In this document: piece after piece, positions 13,694 through 25,580 of the stretch | How the letters are laid out: each line of letters begins with the position of its first letter | How positions within the stretch are numbered: position 1 is the first letter of the stretch | NCBI GenBank assembly: GCA_023079485.1 | Contig: CM041091.1 | Span: 32,262,146 to 32,326,145, forward strand | Direction of reading: 5' to 3' | DNA: 64,000 nucleotides | DNA from: Archilochus colubris | Taxonomy: Eukaryota > Chordata > Aves > Apodiformes > Trochilidae | The notes under the pieces: model-generated | Told to the model about the DNA's origin: nothing | The model's input: only the letters and a program-made list of their open reading frames with translations | Database searches by the model: none | Program-made: the position numbers and the translations under genes

Positions 13694-14460
13694 TCCCCAT
13701 CAGCTCCAAAAGGGAACAACTTGATGTTTATCAGGGGGATGTTTATCCATCTAGGTACCAATTCCTGCTGTTATTTCATTAGTTCTGAGCCTTACTTGTG
13801 CTGGCAAACAACCACCTGTGAGTGGAGACTGGGAGGACAGGAGTCAGGAACATGTCATGGGAAAAAAAAAATGTTATTCTTAAGCCAGAAAGACAAAGCC
13901 CTTTCCACACAAGGGTTATAGATGCTTTTAATTCCATGTGCCAGCCCTGCAGTAATTGATGCTAGAGCTTGACAAGCCAGATCAATAATTAATGGGGAGT
14001 TTGCTAGGTTTGAACCCAACAACCACAGCAGCAGTTAAATCCATTTGGATCCTGTCATAGGACGGGTGGGCTTTTAAAAAAAGATGAGCAGAAATTGGCC
14101 AGGATTTTTTACAGGAGGCCCAGTAGAGAGCTGGATGCTTTGAAGCCTTTAATAACAGCTTCATTTCATGTCAGGCATCAAGTTACTACAAGTTCAGGGT
14201 GGATCCTCTGACCAGCAGTGTGAGATGTAGCTCCTGGGTATTACACACCTTCCTTTGGGAAGTGACAAAAACAGAACTGGTTTTCTTTTTTCATTTAGTT
14301 TAAAAGCCATAGACTTTGTCAGAAATAAAGCAGAGATCCAGGCAAGAAGAAAGGTTTACACCTTGTGGTAAGGTCTTGCCATTTGGTGGGAATTAAGAGG
14401 GAATACAAAGCTCAACTTTTCAAAGCCTTCCTTCTGCGGAACAGAAAACAGGATGGAACA
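13694..14460. other. Intergenic sequence, nothing recognised
   Basis: Unique sequence between two CR1 copies. No exon or structured RNA was seen. Confidence 0.5.
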
Positions 14461-14935
14461 GAAAACAGGGTTTGGAAGGGACCTTAAAGCTCATCCAGTC
14501 CCAACCCCTGCCATGGTCAGGGACAGCTCTCACAGCCCAGGTTGCTCCAAGCCCCATCCAACCTGGGCTGAGACACTGCCAGGGATGGGGCAGCCACAGC
14601 TTCTCTGGGAAACCTGGGGCTCAGCACCCTCACACCAAAGAATTTCCTCCTAATATCTCATCTAAATCTCTTCTCTTTCAGCTTGAAAACATTCCCTCTT
14701 GTGCTATCACTCCATGCCCTTGTCAAAAATCCCTCTCCAGCTTTTCTGTAGCCTCTTCAGGCACGGGAAGGTGCCCTAAGGTCTCCCTGGAGCTTTCTCA
14801 TCTCCAGGCTGAACAACCCCAGCTCTCACCCTGACTCCAGAGGGGCTCCAGCTCTCTGAACATCTTCATGGCCTCCTCAGATCCTACTCCAGAGAAGCTC
14901 CAGAACTGGACACATCTCACCCTGGGGATCTCAGG
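14461..14935 (-). mobile_element. CR1 LINE 3' fragment (old subfamily)
   Basis: The plus strand shows GGTTTGGAAGGGACCTTAAAG, CATGGTCAGGGACAGC, CCATCCAACCTGGGCTGAGA and CTCCAGGCTGAACAACCCCAG. These are the CR1 3' UTR and the end of ORF2 in reverse complement. It belongs to the same subfamily as 40,040-40,475, and indels and substitutions close its frames. Confidence 0.9.
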
Positions 14936-16058
14936 AGTTATCACAGACCTCCTGCTCTTTGCTTCCCCTTTTCCTCCTCCTACCCTGAAAGCACCCCAGG
15001 ATGAGGAGGTTTACCAGCTTTCCCATGGCCCAGTGATGGGGTTACAGATGAAATTTGACAAACACCATAAACTTGTACCTTCTCCTGTAGGAATGCCTTT
15101 GCTTCTCCATTAATTCACCATCTCCATAGCAGGGGCCACGAGGACTTTGCTGTGCCAGCACTTTGCCCACAGCCCCTTCAAAAGGGCTGCAGAGTTTCAA
15201 AGTCAAAAAACTGGGAGAGAGAGAGAAAAAAGAGACCTTTGCTGTTGTACTTCTCTGATTTACTCTTTCACCATCGTTAAAAAAAAAAAAACAAGGGAGG
15301 AGAAGGCTCTTCAAAGGAAATAAACATTGCCTGAACTCGGTCAACTCCAGCTGCCAGACATGGAAATTTTAATAATTTTAACATATCAGAAATGTGTAAT
15401 TCTCTGGAAACCCAAAGGCCTTCTTGTTTCTTATCTTTCATTTTAGCTAGATGAACAAAAACCTTTATTTTTGCCTTTTTTTCCAGCCCTTCTAGACAAG
15501 AAGGAACATCCAGGTCAATAACGCAGGGACAGGAACCATGGAAAAAAAAATAAAAAAAATAAAACCCAACAATCTCAGCTCAGTTTCCAGAGAAGGTGAA
15601 GAATCAGATGCTCTTTCCCTGCCAGGAATTCCTGTCTCCCAGAGAAACTTGACCAATTTGAAAAGCCCAGCACTAAATTCTCTAAAAAAGGGGTTTTCTT
15701 CTCCCCCTGGGAAAACAGAGCTGCTACATTCTCTGCCTCTTACATTTTCTTAACTGAGAACTAGATATATTTTCTTTTTTTTCTTTTTTTTTTTTTCTTT
15801 TTTCTTTATTTTTTTTATTGTGCCTTAAAATCACTTTACATTTTAGTCTCTCTTCTTGTTCCCCAGCCACTGGAAGGGATGATTTTTTTTTTTTTTTATT
15901 TCACAGGGGTAAGGGGATGATACTTTACTCATCTTGGAAAGTCATTAGCACAAGGAATCCCACTGGAACAGAATCCTCTGCAAAACTGCCTGCTCATGAA
16001 AGGTATTTGTAGCCTGGCTCCATCAGACAGGGCTGGGCCAACTCATAGTCAGTCAGAA
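14936..16058. other. Intergenic sequence with T-rich tract
   Basis: No gene was recognised. A pyrimidine-dominated run (mostly T with some C) covers about 15,766-15,820, and a second T-run lies at 15,881-15,897. These are simple low-complexity sequence. Confidence 0.55.
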
Positions 16059-17180
16059 AATCACAGAATCACAGAATCACAGAATCCTAGGGGTTGGAAG
16101 GGACCTCGAAAGATCATCTAGTCCAACCCCCCCTGCCAGAGCAGGGCCACCTAGAGTACATCACATAGGAACGTGTCCAGGCGGGTTTTGAATGTCTCCA
16201 GTGAAGGAGACTCCACGACCCCCCTGGGCAGCCTGTTCCAGGGCTCTGTCACCCTTACAGGAAAAAAATGTTTCCGGATATTCAACTTGAACCTCCTGTG
16301 CTCCAATTTACATCCATTACCCCTTGTCCTATCACTGGTCACCACTGAGAAAAGCCTAACTCCATCTCCCTGACACTCACCCCTTACATATTTGAAAACA
16401 TTGATGAGCTCACCCCTCAGTCTCCTTTTCTCCAAACTAAAGAGACCCAGCTCCCTCAGCCTTTCCTCATAAGGGAGATGTTCCACTCCCTTAATCATCT
16501 TAGTAGCTCTGCGCTGGACTCTTTCAAGCACTTCCCTGTCCTTCTTGAACTGAGGGGCCCAGAACTGGACACAATACTCCAGGTGCGGCCTCACCAATGC
16601 AGAATAGAGGGGGAGGAGAACCTCTCTTGACCTACTAACCACACCCTTTCTAATGCACCCCAGGATGCCATTGGCCTTCTTGGCCACAAGGGCACATTGC
16701 TGGCTCATGGTCATCCTCTTGTCTACCAGGACCCCAGGTCTCTTTCACCTACACTGCTCTCCAGCAGGTCAGCCCCCAACCTATACTGGGACATCGTGTT
16801 GTTCTTCCCCAAATGCAAAACTCTACACTTCCCCTTGTTGAATTTCATCATGTTTCTCTCTGCCCAACTCTCCAGCCTGTCTAAGTCTCTCTGAATGGCA
16901 GCACGGCCTTCCGGTGTGTCAGCCACTCCTCCCAGCTTAGTGTCATCAGCAAACTTGCTGAGGGTACACTCTATACCCTCATCCAAGTCGTTGATGAAGA
17001 TATTGAACAACACCGGTCCCAGTACCGACCCCTGAGGGATTCCACTGGTCACACATCTCCAACCAGATTCTGCCCCATTGACTCTCTGACTCCTTCCTTT
17101 CAACCAGTTCCTGATCCACCTCACTACCTGATCACCAAACCCATATTTGATCAACTTATCTACAAGGATGCTGTGATCTT
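16059..17180 (-). mobile_element. CR1 LINE (second subfamily), RT C-terminal half plus 3' tail, one frameshift
   Basis: A minus-strand CR1 copy whose 3' end starts on the plus strand with three AATCACAG repeats. Two long frames cover it. 16,723-17,154 encodes the reverse transcriptase palm, with [20 protein letters not shown] and FADD. 16,151-16,714 encodes the C-terminal region with [16 protein letters not shown] and [10 protein letters not shown]. The frames are out of register because the G-run before the VLVDKR segment (around 16,735) is one G shorter than in the related copy at 45,891-45,905. Apart from that single base the RT segment is well preserved, suggesting a fairly young insertion. 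It is 5'-truncated inside ORF2. Confidence 0.95.
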
Positions 17181-18384
17181 TTGGTCTGTTGTTTCCCTAA
17201 ACTGACTATCTTAAGGAGGCATTCAGGAGGCATTTTAGCCAGGCACTAAGGATATTTCATCCCATTTCAGTAATCCCACTCCTGGTCATAAAAGTCCAAA
17301 TTATCTCCAAAGCAGCTCTAGGGGTTTAACCATGTTCAGGCAGCCAAGTCCAACCCATTGAGTTTTGTCCTCCTGAAAATATTCAGTGTATACAAATGTA
17401 TTCTGAGAATTGCTCCTAAAAAAAAAGTAATAAATGAAACAAATAATAATAAACCAATTAATAAACCAATAATAAACCAAACCATAATAATAAAGGATGT
17501 GTGTGAAGGTTCCAAATGTTCCTTAGAAAAGTTGTTTCAAATTCATGTGCATAAAAAAGGAGTATTTCATCCCAGGCATGAGTGGGAAAAAATGGTAGGA
17601 GCTGGAGCTAGGGAAAATATTTAATATTTTATATTACTATTTTAATATGAATATTTTAATATTTTTTTATATTTTTAATATTTCTTTTCTTGGATCAGCT
17701 CAATAAAGATCACCTTGTAAAAATCATTGCAGAAGGACCCTGACTGAATTACAGCAACAAAAAGCAGGTAAACCAGCACCCTGGCTGGGAACTTGCAGTG
17801 ACCATAATGTTAAGCTAGTTCAGGAAACAGATTTATTTAAGTTGTAGATATTTTGGTGAATTTTAACAGTGGGCAGCATGAGCATATTGATTTGAGGAGC
17901 TGATTCTGCCACCCTTCCTTGGCCAGCATCTAAGAAATTGCACATAATTACTGGAAAAAGACAAGATGGGAGGGGACTCTGACATCTGCCTGAAAATTAC
18001 TTGTTTTCAGGTCTTTTCTCCCTGACTTTGCTGCACGTGCTGGTTCCTGCCCTCACCCTTTTTGCCACAAAACCCAAGCTTACTCAAGGCTCATTGAGGG
18101 GATATGGAATAATTTGTGTGTAGGTGTGGTTTATTCTATATTAAAAATAAATTATAGACTGCCTGACTTTACTGGGCTAATGAATTACCAAGTCAGGCTG
18201 GTAATTCTGACTTTTAATTGGTTTTATTGCCACCAGAAGGTGGATCTCAGCCACACAATGTAAAATGTCCCCATTATTCCATTTGCTTCCAAAGATTTTG
18301 CTGTGAATCTGGAGCAGGAGCAGCTCAGCACAAAGCAGCCAACACCAGTTTGTCACTGGTGCCTTCTGGGCCATTTGATGTAGA
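17181..18384. other. Intergenic sequence with AT-rich stretch
   Basis: No gene was recognised. 17,430-17,490 repeats AATAATAAACCA-like words, and 17,618-17,690 is an AT-only-like stretch of TTTAATAT words. 18,100-18,230 is AT-rich unique sequence of unknown role. Confidence 0.5.
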
Positions 18385-18468
18385 GAATCATAGAATCATA
18401 AATCCTAGAATCATAGAATTGGCTGGGTTGGAAGGGACCTCAGAGATCATCGAGTCCAACCCTTGAGA
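18385..18468 (-). mobile_element. CR1 LINE 3' tip (about 85 bp)
   Basis: The plus strand has repeated AATCATAGAATCATA words, then GGCTGGGTTGGAAGGGACC and AGATCATCGAGTCCAACC. This is the extreme 3' end of a CR1 of the same subfamily as the copies at 22,101 and 32,018. It is very short because of 5' truncation. Confidence 0.93.
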
Positions 18469-20128
18469 GGTGTGAGCAGGGCTGGAAGGGGCTTTAAGCT
18501 GGGGGACAAAGAAGGTCATCACTCTGGGTTAATTAGAGTTATAAGGCTTGCCATAACTGATTCATATTTGAATGTTTTGGGTTTTTTTAATAAATAAATT
18601 GCTACTTGGAGCAGCATCTCCCACTGCAGGAGCTGGGCTGGAAACGTGTCCTTATGGGTCTTTATGGAGCTGCAGCATCCTCAGAGCAGCTTGGATAAGA
18701 TGGGTAACATCTACTTCTGTAGATGTGTCAGCTCAAACCATATTTGTTCTGCCTCCCTCTCTGCTTTTGCTGTACCTAGAGCAGAACAACTCCAGGCCAT
18801 GAGGTTCTGGTACCAGATGGGTTCAGAACCTGCCTGGGGGAAAGGCAAACACCAAGCTGTGGTGCCACTGCTTGCTAAATGCTGCAGGGTGATCACTGGA
18901 ATTCTGTGCTATTTTCATACCCCTATGAGAAATTAATCCAAGAGGCTTTGAAAATCTGGCTGATGTGTTGGGAAGGCTGAAACAAGATGGGCTGAGAGGG
19001 AGCAAAAGCCAAGAGCAAATTCTTTCCGAGGATGCTGAGCCAGGTGGTAGATATCTGCAGGGCTTTTCTGAACCCATGGGTAACAGCAAGTATCCCTCAC
19101 ACAGACCCTTCCTTTTCTAGGATTCAAAAGTTGTTAATTAATAATTAAAATTGCAGGGTTTTTTTTTTTTTTCACCAGCCTTGCAGTCCAGTTTCACCTC
19201 CCCTCTGTGTTTTGGCTGCTCAAGCAAGAAAAATGTAAGAATTAAGCCTTTTGCAAAAAAAAAAAAACAAAAAGAAAAAGCTGGCAGGAACCAAGGAGAT
19301 TATCAACTCAGATGGAAAGCAATCCCCTTTCAAACTGTCTCCCTTTGATATGTATCCTCCAGGGTATATTTAGGGCAGCTCCTGGTGAAATTGGTGGCAA
19401 TTAGACACTTAGGTACCTCCCCTTTATCCCTGCAACCCGAACAAAAGCTTTTGAGTGAGGTTCCCTGCAGGAAGAATTAGTTTCAGAAAGGGAAATGGGC
19501 TTCCAAGTTGTGAACTCAAACGAAGATATTAAAAAAAAAAAAAAACAACCAAAAAAAAAACCCCCAAACCCCAGCTGACTCCTTTGTTCAGCTACAAAGG
19601 TCAAGCACTGCTTGGCTGGAGCCTTCCCTTCCCCACTGCATCTTCTTGAATGAGCTTCTGGAAGGGCTGGTTGTAAGGAAATGGCATCTGGGACTGGATA
19701 AAGGACATGCTGGGAAGTGGGTGCAGATGCTGTGGTTTGACAAGGTCCAAAAATGTTCCCACCAGCAAGCAGGAGCTGAGAACCTGGAGCTCCTGCAGCA
19801 GCTCTGGTGCTGGGGTGTCACGGGAACACTGCAGAACCCAGAAACTCTTTTCCAACCCTTGAAGCTTTGATGAGAGAGAGATAGCATCATTCTTGCTGCT
19901 TCTTCCTTTACTTCTCCCCCTTTCCCCAAGCAGACAGACTGTCTGTGCTCTCTTTTTACTGCCAGCTTCTCCCCCAGACTTTCCTCCTCCCCTGAAACCC
20001 TGCTGAAGACTGAAGGAGATGGAGCTTGCAGAAGCAGAGGATTTTGAAAGAAGTTTAAAGGAAAATTCTGCAGAAGCTGGCTGAGTGGATGCTGAGAGCA
20101 ATGGGAATGTCTCCCTGTGTCTGAAAGC
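18469..20128. other. Intergenic sequence, no gene recognised
   Basis: Unique sequence with A-rich runs near 19,255-19,280 and 19,531-19,560. No exon was supported. Confidence 0.5.
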
Positions 20129-20310
20129 AGAATCCCAGTTGGAAGGATTGGAAAGGACCTTAAAGATCACCTGGATCCACCCCGCTGCCATGGTCAGGGA
20201 CACCTCCCACAGCCCAGGGTGCTCCAAGCCCCATCCAACCTGGGCTGAGACACTGCCAGGGATGGGGCAGCCACAGCTTCTGGGGACAACCTGGGTCAGC
20301 ACAGAGCAAT
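20129..20310 (-). mobile_element. CR1 LINE 3' end fragment (old subfamily)
   Basis: The plus strand shows AGAATCCCAGTTGGAAGG, GGAAAGGACCTTAAAGATCA, CATGGTCAGGGACACCTCCCA and CCAACCTGGGCTGAGACACT, the reverse complement of a CR1 3' tail. It is 5'-truncated and carries no RT portion. Confidence 0.88.
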
Positions 20311-20447
20311 GGGACCCTCAAACTTTTGTCACAGAAGTGCTGAGGCTCGTGGGACTTTCACCAGAGCATTTTATCCATGTTGTGCAAGGGCTCTGAATGG
20401 GGTTGAAGGGTTGGTTACTCCTTGGCCTTGGGTTACTCTGAGCATCC

Positions 20448-20585
20448 TGACCTAGTTGAAGATGTCCCTGCTCACTGCAAGGGGGTTGAACAAGATGACT
20501 TGAATGATCTTTTTCCAACCCAAACCATTTTTCCATTTCCATTTCCATTTTCCAACCCAAACCATTCTAATCCCACAATCCTATC
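20448..20585 (+). mobile_element. CR1 LINE 3' tip, plus strand, with expanded TCCATT words
   Basis: The plus strand reads CCTAGTTGAAGATGTCCCTGC, GGGGGTTGAACAAGATGAC, then CCAACCCAAACCATT twice, with a short TTTCCA/TTCCAT hexamer expansion between the two (20,527-20,553). This is the 3' end of an older CR1, in opposite orientation to the fragment ending at 20,310. The duplicated tail may be slippage in the hexamer. Confidence 0.75.
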
Positions 20586-22100
20586 ACTTGTTTGAATGCT
20601 GAAATGGGTGCACAGGGAAAAACATCCATTTGAAATTTGATAGCATTCAACTTGTGCAGAGGAAAACGGGGGCAGAGACAGGATTGTGTGCTAAAGATGT
20701 GTCACATTGGCTCTAAAAAAGCCAATGTCTTTTTTTCAAAGCCTGTTAGAATTATTATGGGCATCAGATCTAATCCTGAAAGATCCCAGTGAAGAAACAA
20801 ATGAATATCAAAGCAAGGATTATATTCACCTTGAAGTCTTTTTTCTTCCACCTTCAGATGGATTTAGAGATGCTTGTTTAGTTGTCACTCACTGCAGGGC
20901 TTAACCTCACCATGCAAGAGGTTCCTTAGAAATTACTGAAATGGTCAAAACTATTCCTCCTCCACCCTGCTTGCCAGAAAAAATTCCTGATATTAAAAAA
21001 ATCCAAAGAGGGAACAAGGCATTTAGGAAACTTTCCAGCTCTAATGAACCATATACTGCCTTTTTCTCCAACTTCTTCTAAAAGACTGTTTAAAAATTGC
21101 ATTTCTGCCCAGGAGACAGTTGGACAGTGTAATTTGTTGGAATAGCTCAGCTTGCAGAGGGAGCTTAATGACTTGTCTGATGTCAAAGATCAAATCCAAA
21201 TCACCCTCAGGAAAAAGATGTGGGTATTCAAACGTGTAATTTTGGGCTCTGCCCAGGGAGAGAGGTGGGTGAGGATAAAAAAGCAAATTCCTCTGCAGTG
21301 CTTTGCTTTTTCCTACGAGTACCCTGGAACTGGAACACCTCTCTGCCTGGCACTTGCATCATTAGGAAATCTGAATCTCAATGAAATGGTAATGTGACAT
21401 TTCACCACAATCAGGACATTAATTTAATTATGTTGAGATCCTCATTCGTTAGATTCTCTTAATTGCTATGGCTTTTGCTTCCTAAATCCAAAATTATTGG
21501 TATAATTTCTCTGCAAGAGTTTCCACTCCAGTAAAGCCCCTGGATCAACAACATTTTCCATGACCCACGTAATAAACTGCATTACCTTCAACAGGTGGCT
21601 TGAGCAGAGGATTTTCCTTAATTTTCCAGAACATCTTCATTAAGAGCAAAGAATCTAAGGAGAGCATCTGGGATTCAGTGGCTTGGTGACATTTTATGGT
21701 TCTGTTTAGGTTGCAGCTCATCACCTCTCTCCAATACAGTGTGAAAGCTCCTCCAAACATGACTGGAACCCAAACCAAAGGCAAAGCAGTCAGGATCATT
21801 TGTGCAAGCATAGCTAAAAAAACCCTGCAGTATCTCTGCTTCTAATGAGTCCTACTTTGTGACCCAGTGCTCCCAGTCCAGCTCCAGTTTCCCTGCAGAT
21901 GGTCAGGATGGGTTTTGTTCCACCATTACCCTGGAAAGTTGGATGTGTGGTTCTGAACTGAACTGATGGTTTTCTTTCTATCACTCCCATAAATTCCTTT
22001 GAAGCCAACCAAATTTCTTGTCAATCAGGCAGCAAAATAAAACAAGCTTTCTCCTGTGACCATACAGAAATTTTATCCAGCATCCCTCCTTCCACATAGT
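20586..22100. other. Intergenic sequence, no gene recognised
   Basis: Unique sequence. 21,360-21,510 is AT-rich with TAAT-type words. There is no exon evidence. Confidence 0.5.
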
Positions 22101-22690
22101 ATCATAGAATCATAGAATTGGCTGGGTTGGAAGGGACCTCAGAGACCATCAAGTCCAACCCTTGATCCACTCCCGCTGCAGTTCCCAGCCCATGGCACTG
22201 AGTGCCACATCCAGGCTCTTTGGAAAGATCTCCAGACACGGAGAATCCACTACTTCCCTGGGCAGCCCATTCCAATGCCTGATCACCCTCTCCAGAAAGA
22301 AATTCTTTCTAATCTCCAACCTAAACCTCCCCTGGCACAACTTGAGACCCTGCCCTCTTGTCTTGCTGAGAGTTGCCTGGGAAAAGAGCCCAACACCCCC
22401 CTGGCTCCAACCTCCTTTCAGGGAGTTGGAGAGAGTGATGAGGTCTCCCCTGAGCCTCCTCTTCTCCAGCCTCAACACCCCCAGCTGTCCTCAGCCTCTC
22501 CTCATAGGATCTGTGCTCGAGTCCCTTCACCAGCCCAGTTGCCTCCTTTGGACCTGCTCCAGCACCTCAATCTCCTTCCTGAACTGGGGGGCCCAGAACT
22601 GGACACAGGACTCAAGCTGTGGCCTCACCAGGGCTGAGTATAGGGGCAGAATCACTTCCTTGGACCTGCTGGCCACGCTGTTCCGGATAC
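22101..22690 (-). mobile_element. CR1 LINE, 5'-truncated, ORF2 C-terminus plus 3' tail
   Basis: A minus-strand CR1 copy. The plus strand starts ATCATAGAATCATAGAATTG. The frame 22,149-22,478 encodes the ORF2 C-terminal tail, with [26 protein letters not shown] and [12 protein letters not shown]. It breaks before the upstream region by small indels near 22,480-22,500. It is nearly the same sequence as the last 600 bp of the plus-strand copy at 12,653-13,693, so the two form an inverted pair about 9 kb apart. Confidence 0.95.
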
Positions 22691-22904
22691 TGCCCATCTC
22701 CTAATATTCCAGCCTGCTTGGCTTTCAACCAGCACTTTTACTTTTTGCCCCCCAAACTACCCACTTTATCTGCTTTGAAGCTGGGGCAGAAGACTTTACC
22801 AGCTGCTTTAGGGCAAACATGCTAAAAAGGAGTAGATTCTGAAAGGATTTCTGGTTTCTTAGTGGATTATGGATTTTGTGCATTGGCCACAGCTCCACAT
22901 TGGT

Positions 22905-22982
22905 CACTGGGAGGTGTCCCTGCCATGCAGGTGGCATGGGATTGGGTGATCTTTAAGGTCCCTTCAACCCCAAACCACATAT
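22905..22982 (+). mobile_element. CR1 LINE 3' tip, plus strand
   Basis: The sequence contains CACTGGGAGGTGTCCCTGCC, GGGATTGGGTGATCTTTAAG and GTCCCTTCAACCCCAAACCA, the 3' tail of an older CR1 in plus orientation. The terminal ATTCTATG repeats are missing. Confidence 0.8.
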
Positions 22983-24443
22983 TTCTTCCACTTGAGCAAA
23001 CAGATCTTCAGGAGGGTGAGGTTCCTGGCTTCCTAGGGTGTCAGAAGAATTCCTTTCGTGCTGATGATGCCAAAAAACAGAACTATGTGGCAATGAGCCA
23101 CCAACTTTCCTTACTCTGGAGGAGCTCAGCACCATGATGAGCTGAGGACAACTCAGAAAAAAAAAATGGGGTTTTGAGTTTCCTGGAGGGTTGTGTGCCC
23201 ATGGGGGATCACAACTCATCTCTGCTTCAATTCTATGCTCCAATACAGAGATCAATATGTCTGGGGCAACCTGGGCCAGGAGCAGCTGCTTCTGCCCATC
23301 TGTCCTGCAGGAGCTGAGGGGGTTCTGGAGCACCAAGCTCCTTGGACATGTCTAGGATGTAACCCAGATGGCCCCCTCCACCTCATGGAGCTGCAGGAGG
23401 TGAGAACCATCCTTATCCTTTTTGCCTGGCTTAGAAGAAACCACACAATCCCACAGGCTCTGGCCCTACAACCTCCTTTTCATTTGTTTTCCCATTTTGT
23501 TCTTGTTATTCCAAGTGGAAATGACTAATTCCTTCCAAAGGACTTTGGTGGAGAGCAGCTTATTTCTGTCCTTTCCACAGCTGGCCAGAACCCGGGCAGG
23601 AAATACAGGTGATTTATCTGAGGCCATTTACAACTGCAGAAGATGGGTTTCCTGCACAGCACAAGGGCACACATTGCTTTTCCCTCCTATTTCCTCCTCT
23701 TTTCCTTTTTATGAGGGTTTCCAAGTTCCTCCCCAGGGGCTATCAGGTTTCTGCAAAAGTTACCAATTCTTCTGATCCTTAACAAAGTGCTCGACCCCTT
23801 TCAAAGCAAAAACTTTTGCTGGACATCTGTGTTTTCTTACAACATCTTCCCTGGTTACCAGCCTGCATACTCCATCAGTCAACACCACAGTTTCTGAGCT
23901 AAATGTAGTAGAAAACCACAGCCACGTAATCTCTGCAGTGATGAAACGAGTTCAGTACACACCATAAATCTTAAAAGGAGTCCAAAAAACCATCAGCTCA
24001 TCACATATTGCAACCTGGATCTCGCAGGCATGAACTGAAAGGTTTTCTTCTTGGCTGAGGACCTGGGCAGCTATTTCCTCTGAGGCTGTGCTGATGTATT
24101 TGGGGATGGGCAGAGGGGCAGCCCCAGGGCCAAGCAGAGGGTGTCCTGGTGTGACCTGGAGCTGCTTTCTCACAGACCTCACTTCATGGCACAAATCAGG
24201 CCACAAACAAGCTCAGGTCCAGCAGTTTCTGCCCTCCTCAGCAAACCTCATCTTTTCCTTCTCACCAGCCTTCCTTCTCCAGCTCCTTTCTCCTTCCATG
24301 CTTCTCCTTTACTCTGACCCAAGCTTCTGTCCACCCTCATTTTGGCACAGCCCCAAACTGCCAAGAGACCTGCTTCAGAAGTCTTATTTAGGATGTTTCC
24401 AGTTCAGTTTAACATTTCCAAGCACCAGGTGTTACCTTGGCAT
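22983..24443. other. Intergenic sequence, no gene recognised
   Basis: No exon, RNA gene or transposon was recognised. Open frames here run on both strands without any known domain. Confidence 0.5.
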
Positions 24444-24585
24444 CCCAGAATCATTTAGGTTGCAAAAGGTCTTTAAGTCCAACCAGCAGTGCCAAGACCA
24501 CCCCTACCCCGTGTCCCTCAGCATCTCCAAGGCTTTGAAATCCCTCCAGGGGTGGTGACTCCACCACTGCCAACCTTTTTGGGGA
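24444..24585 (-). mobile_element. CR1 LINE 3' end fragment (old)
   Basis: The plus strand shows CAGAATCATTTAGGTTGCAAA, AAGTCCAACC, CCCTCAGCATCTCCAAGGC and CTCCAGGGGTGGTGACTCCA, matching the CR1 3' tail seen at 6,173 and 30,140. Confidence 0.83.
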
Positions 24586-25429
24586 CCAAATTTCAATATT
24601 TGTTTGGAAATAGCAAACATTTCTGTTGCACTACATATTTATACACCCCAGGCAGGGCTACCTCCTATTAATGTGCTTCCTGGCATCCTAATAGGAAAGA
24701 TGTTGAGGTGTCAGGGAGAATATTCCTGTTGGAATAATTCCTATGTGGTCTGTGCAGGCTACAGCTGTTCTGGAAGTGATGATCAAGAGGAAAGTGTTCC
24801 ATTCTTTGAGGAGCACACGGAGAGCAAGCACAATCTGAAACCTTGATCTTATTAATATTTGATGCTGTGTTTCCTTTCACCCGCGCTGGGGAAATCAGCG
24901 GAGTTAGGAGAAACAAAATGATTTAAACCCTCACTTTCCCATCCTGAGGGACTGTAAACACCATTTTTCTTCCTTGATGCACCAAGCAAAGCCACTGACA
25001 GGTCCTGCATCAGGGAGCAGAGAGGCTCCAGGCTCTGAAGAGGAAACACAGATGTGGTTGGGGCTGCAGCTGAATCCTCATCCTCATCCCCATGGGGTGA
25101 CAGCTCAAATGCCAGCAAGGAAACAGCTGCACAGGAACAGAGCAGGGACATCTGCCAGGCTGCTGGGGACACCAGCTTTTGAGTCCACCAGCTCTATTAT
25201 TCAGCACCAGTTTACTTTTTACACTCTTCCTTAGTGGGTTTTTTTCCCAGTAAATCTCTGGAATGCCACTGAGGACACAACCACCTTGTCTTTCACTTCT
25301 CTGGGCTCCTGCAATTCTCCCACTGTAATTACACCTGGGAAAGAATCCCAGGACAAACCTGGGGTCCTCCTGGCCCTTTACATCCAGCTTCATGCCCTCT
25401 TCCTACACCCAGTAAGAGCTATTTACTCC
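24586..25429. other. Intergenic sequence, no gene recognised
   Basis: Unique sequence with no supported feature. Confidence 0.5.
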
Positions 25430-25580
25430 CACCAGGAATTTTCTCCCTGGAGACATTCAAAACCCACCTGGACACCATCCTGTGCAACCTGCTTTAGGGA
25501 AACCAGCCCTGGCACTGGGCTTGGACTGGATGATCCCCAGAGATCCCTCCCAACCCCTGACCACTCTGTGGTTTTGCTGC
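25430..25580 (+). mobile_element. CR1 LINE 3' fragment, plus strand
   Basis: Plus-strand words include TGGAGACATTCAAAACCCAC, CTGGACACCATCCTGTG, GGGCTTGGACTGGATGATC and CCCTCCCAACCCC. These are the end of CR1 ORF2 and its 3' UTR. It lacks terminal ATTCTATG repeats and is 5'-truncated. Confidence 0.85.

Noticed and set aside
19601..20302. 233-codon minus-strand open frame
   Set aside because: Its first part is CR1 3' tail (20,129-20,302) and the rest has no recognisable domain.
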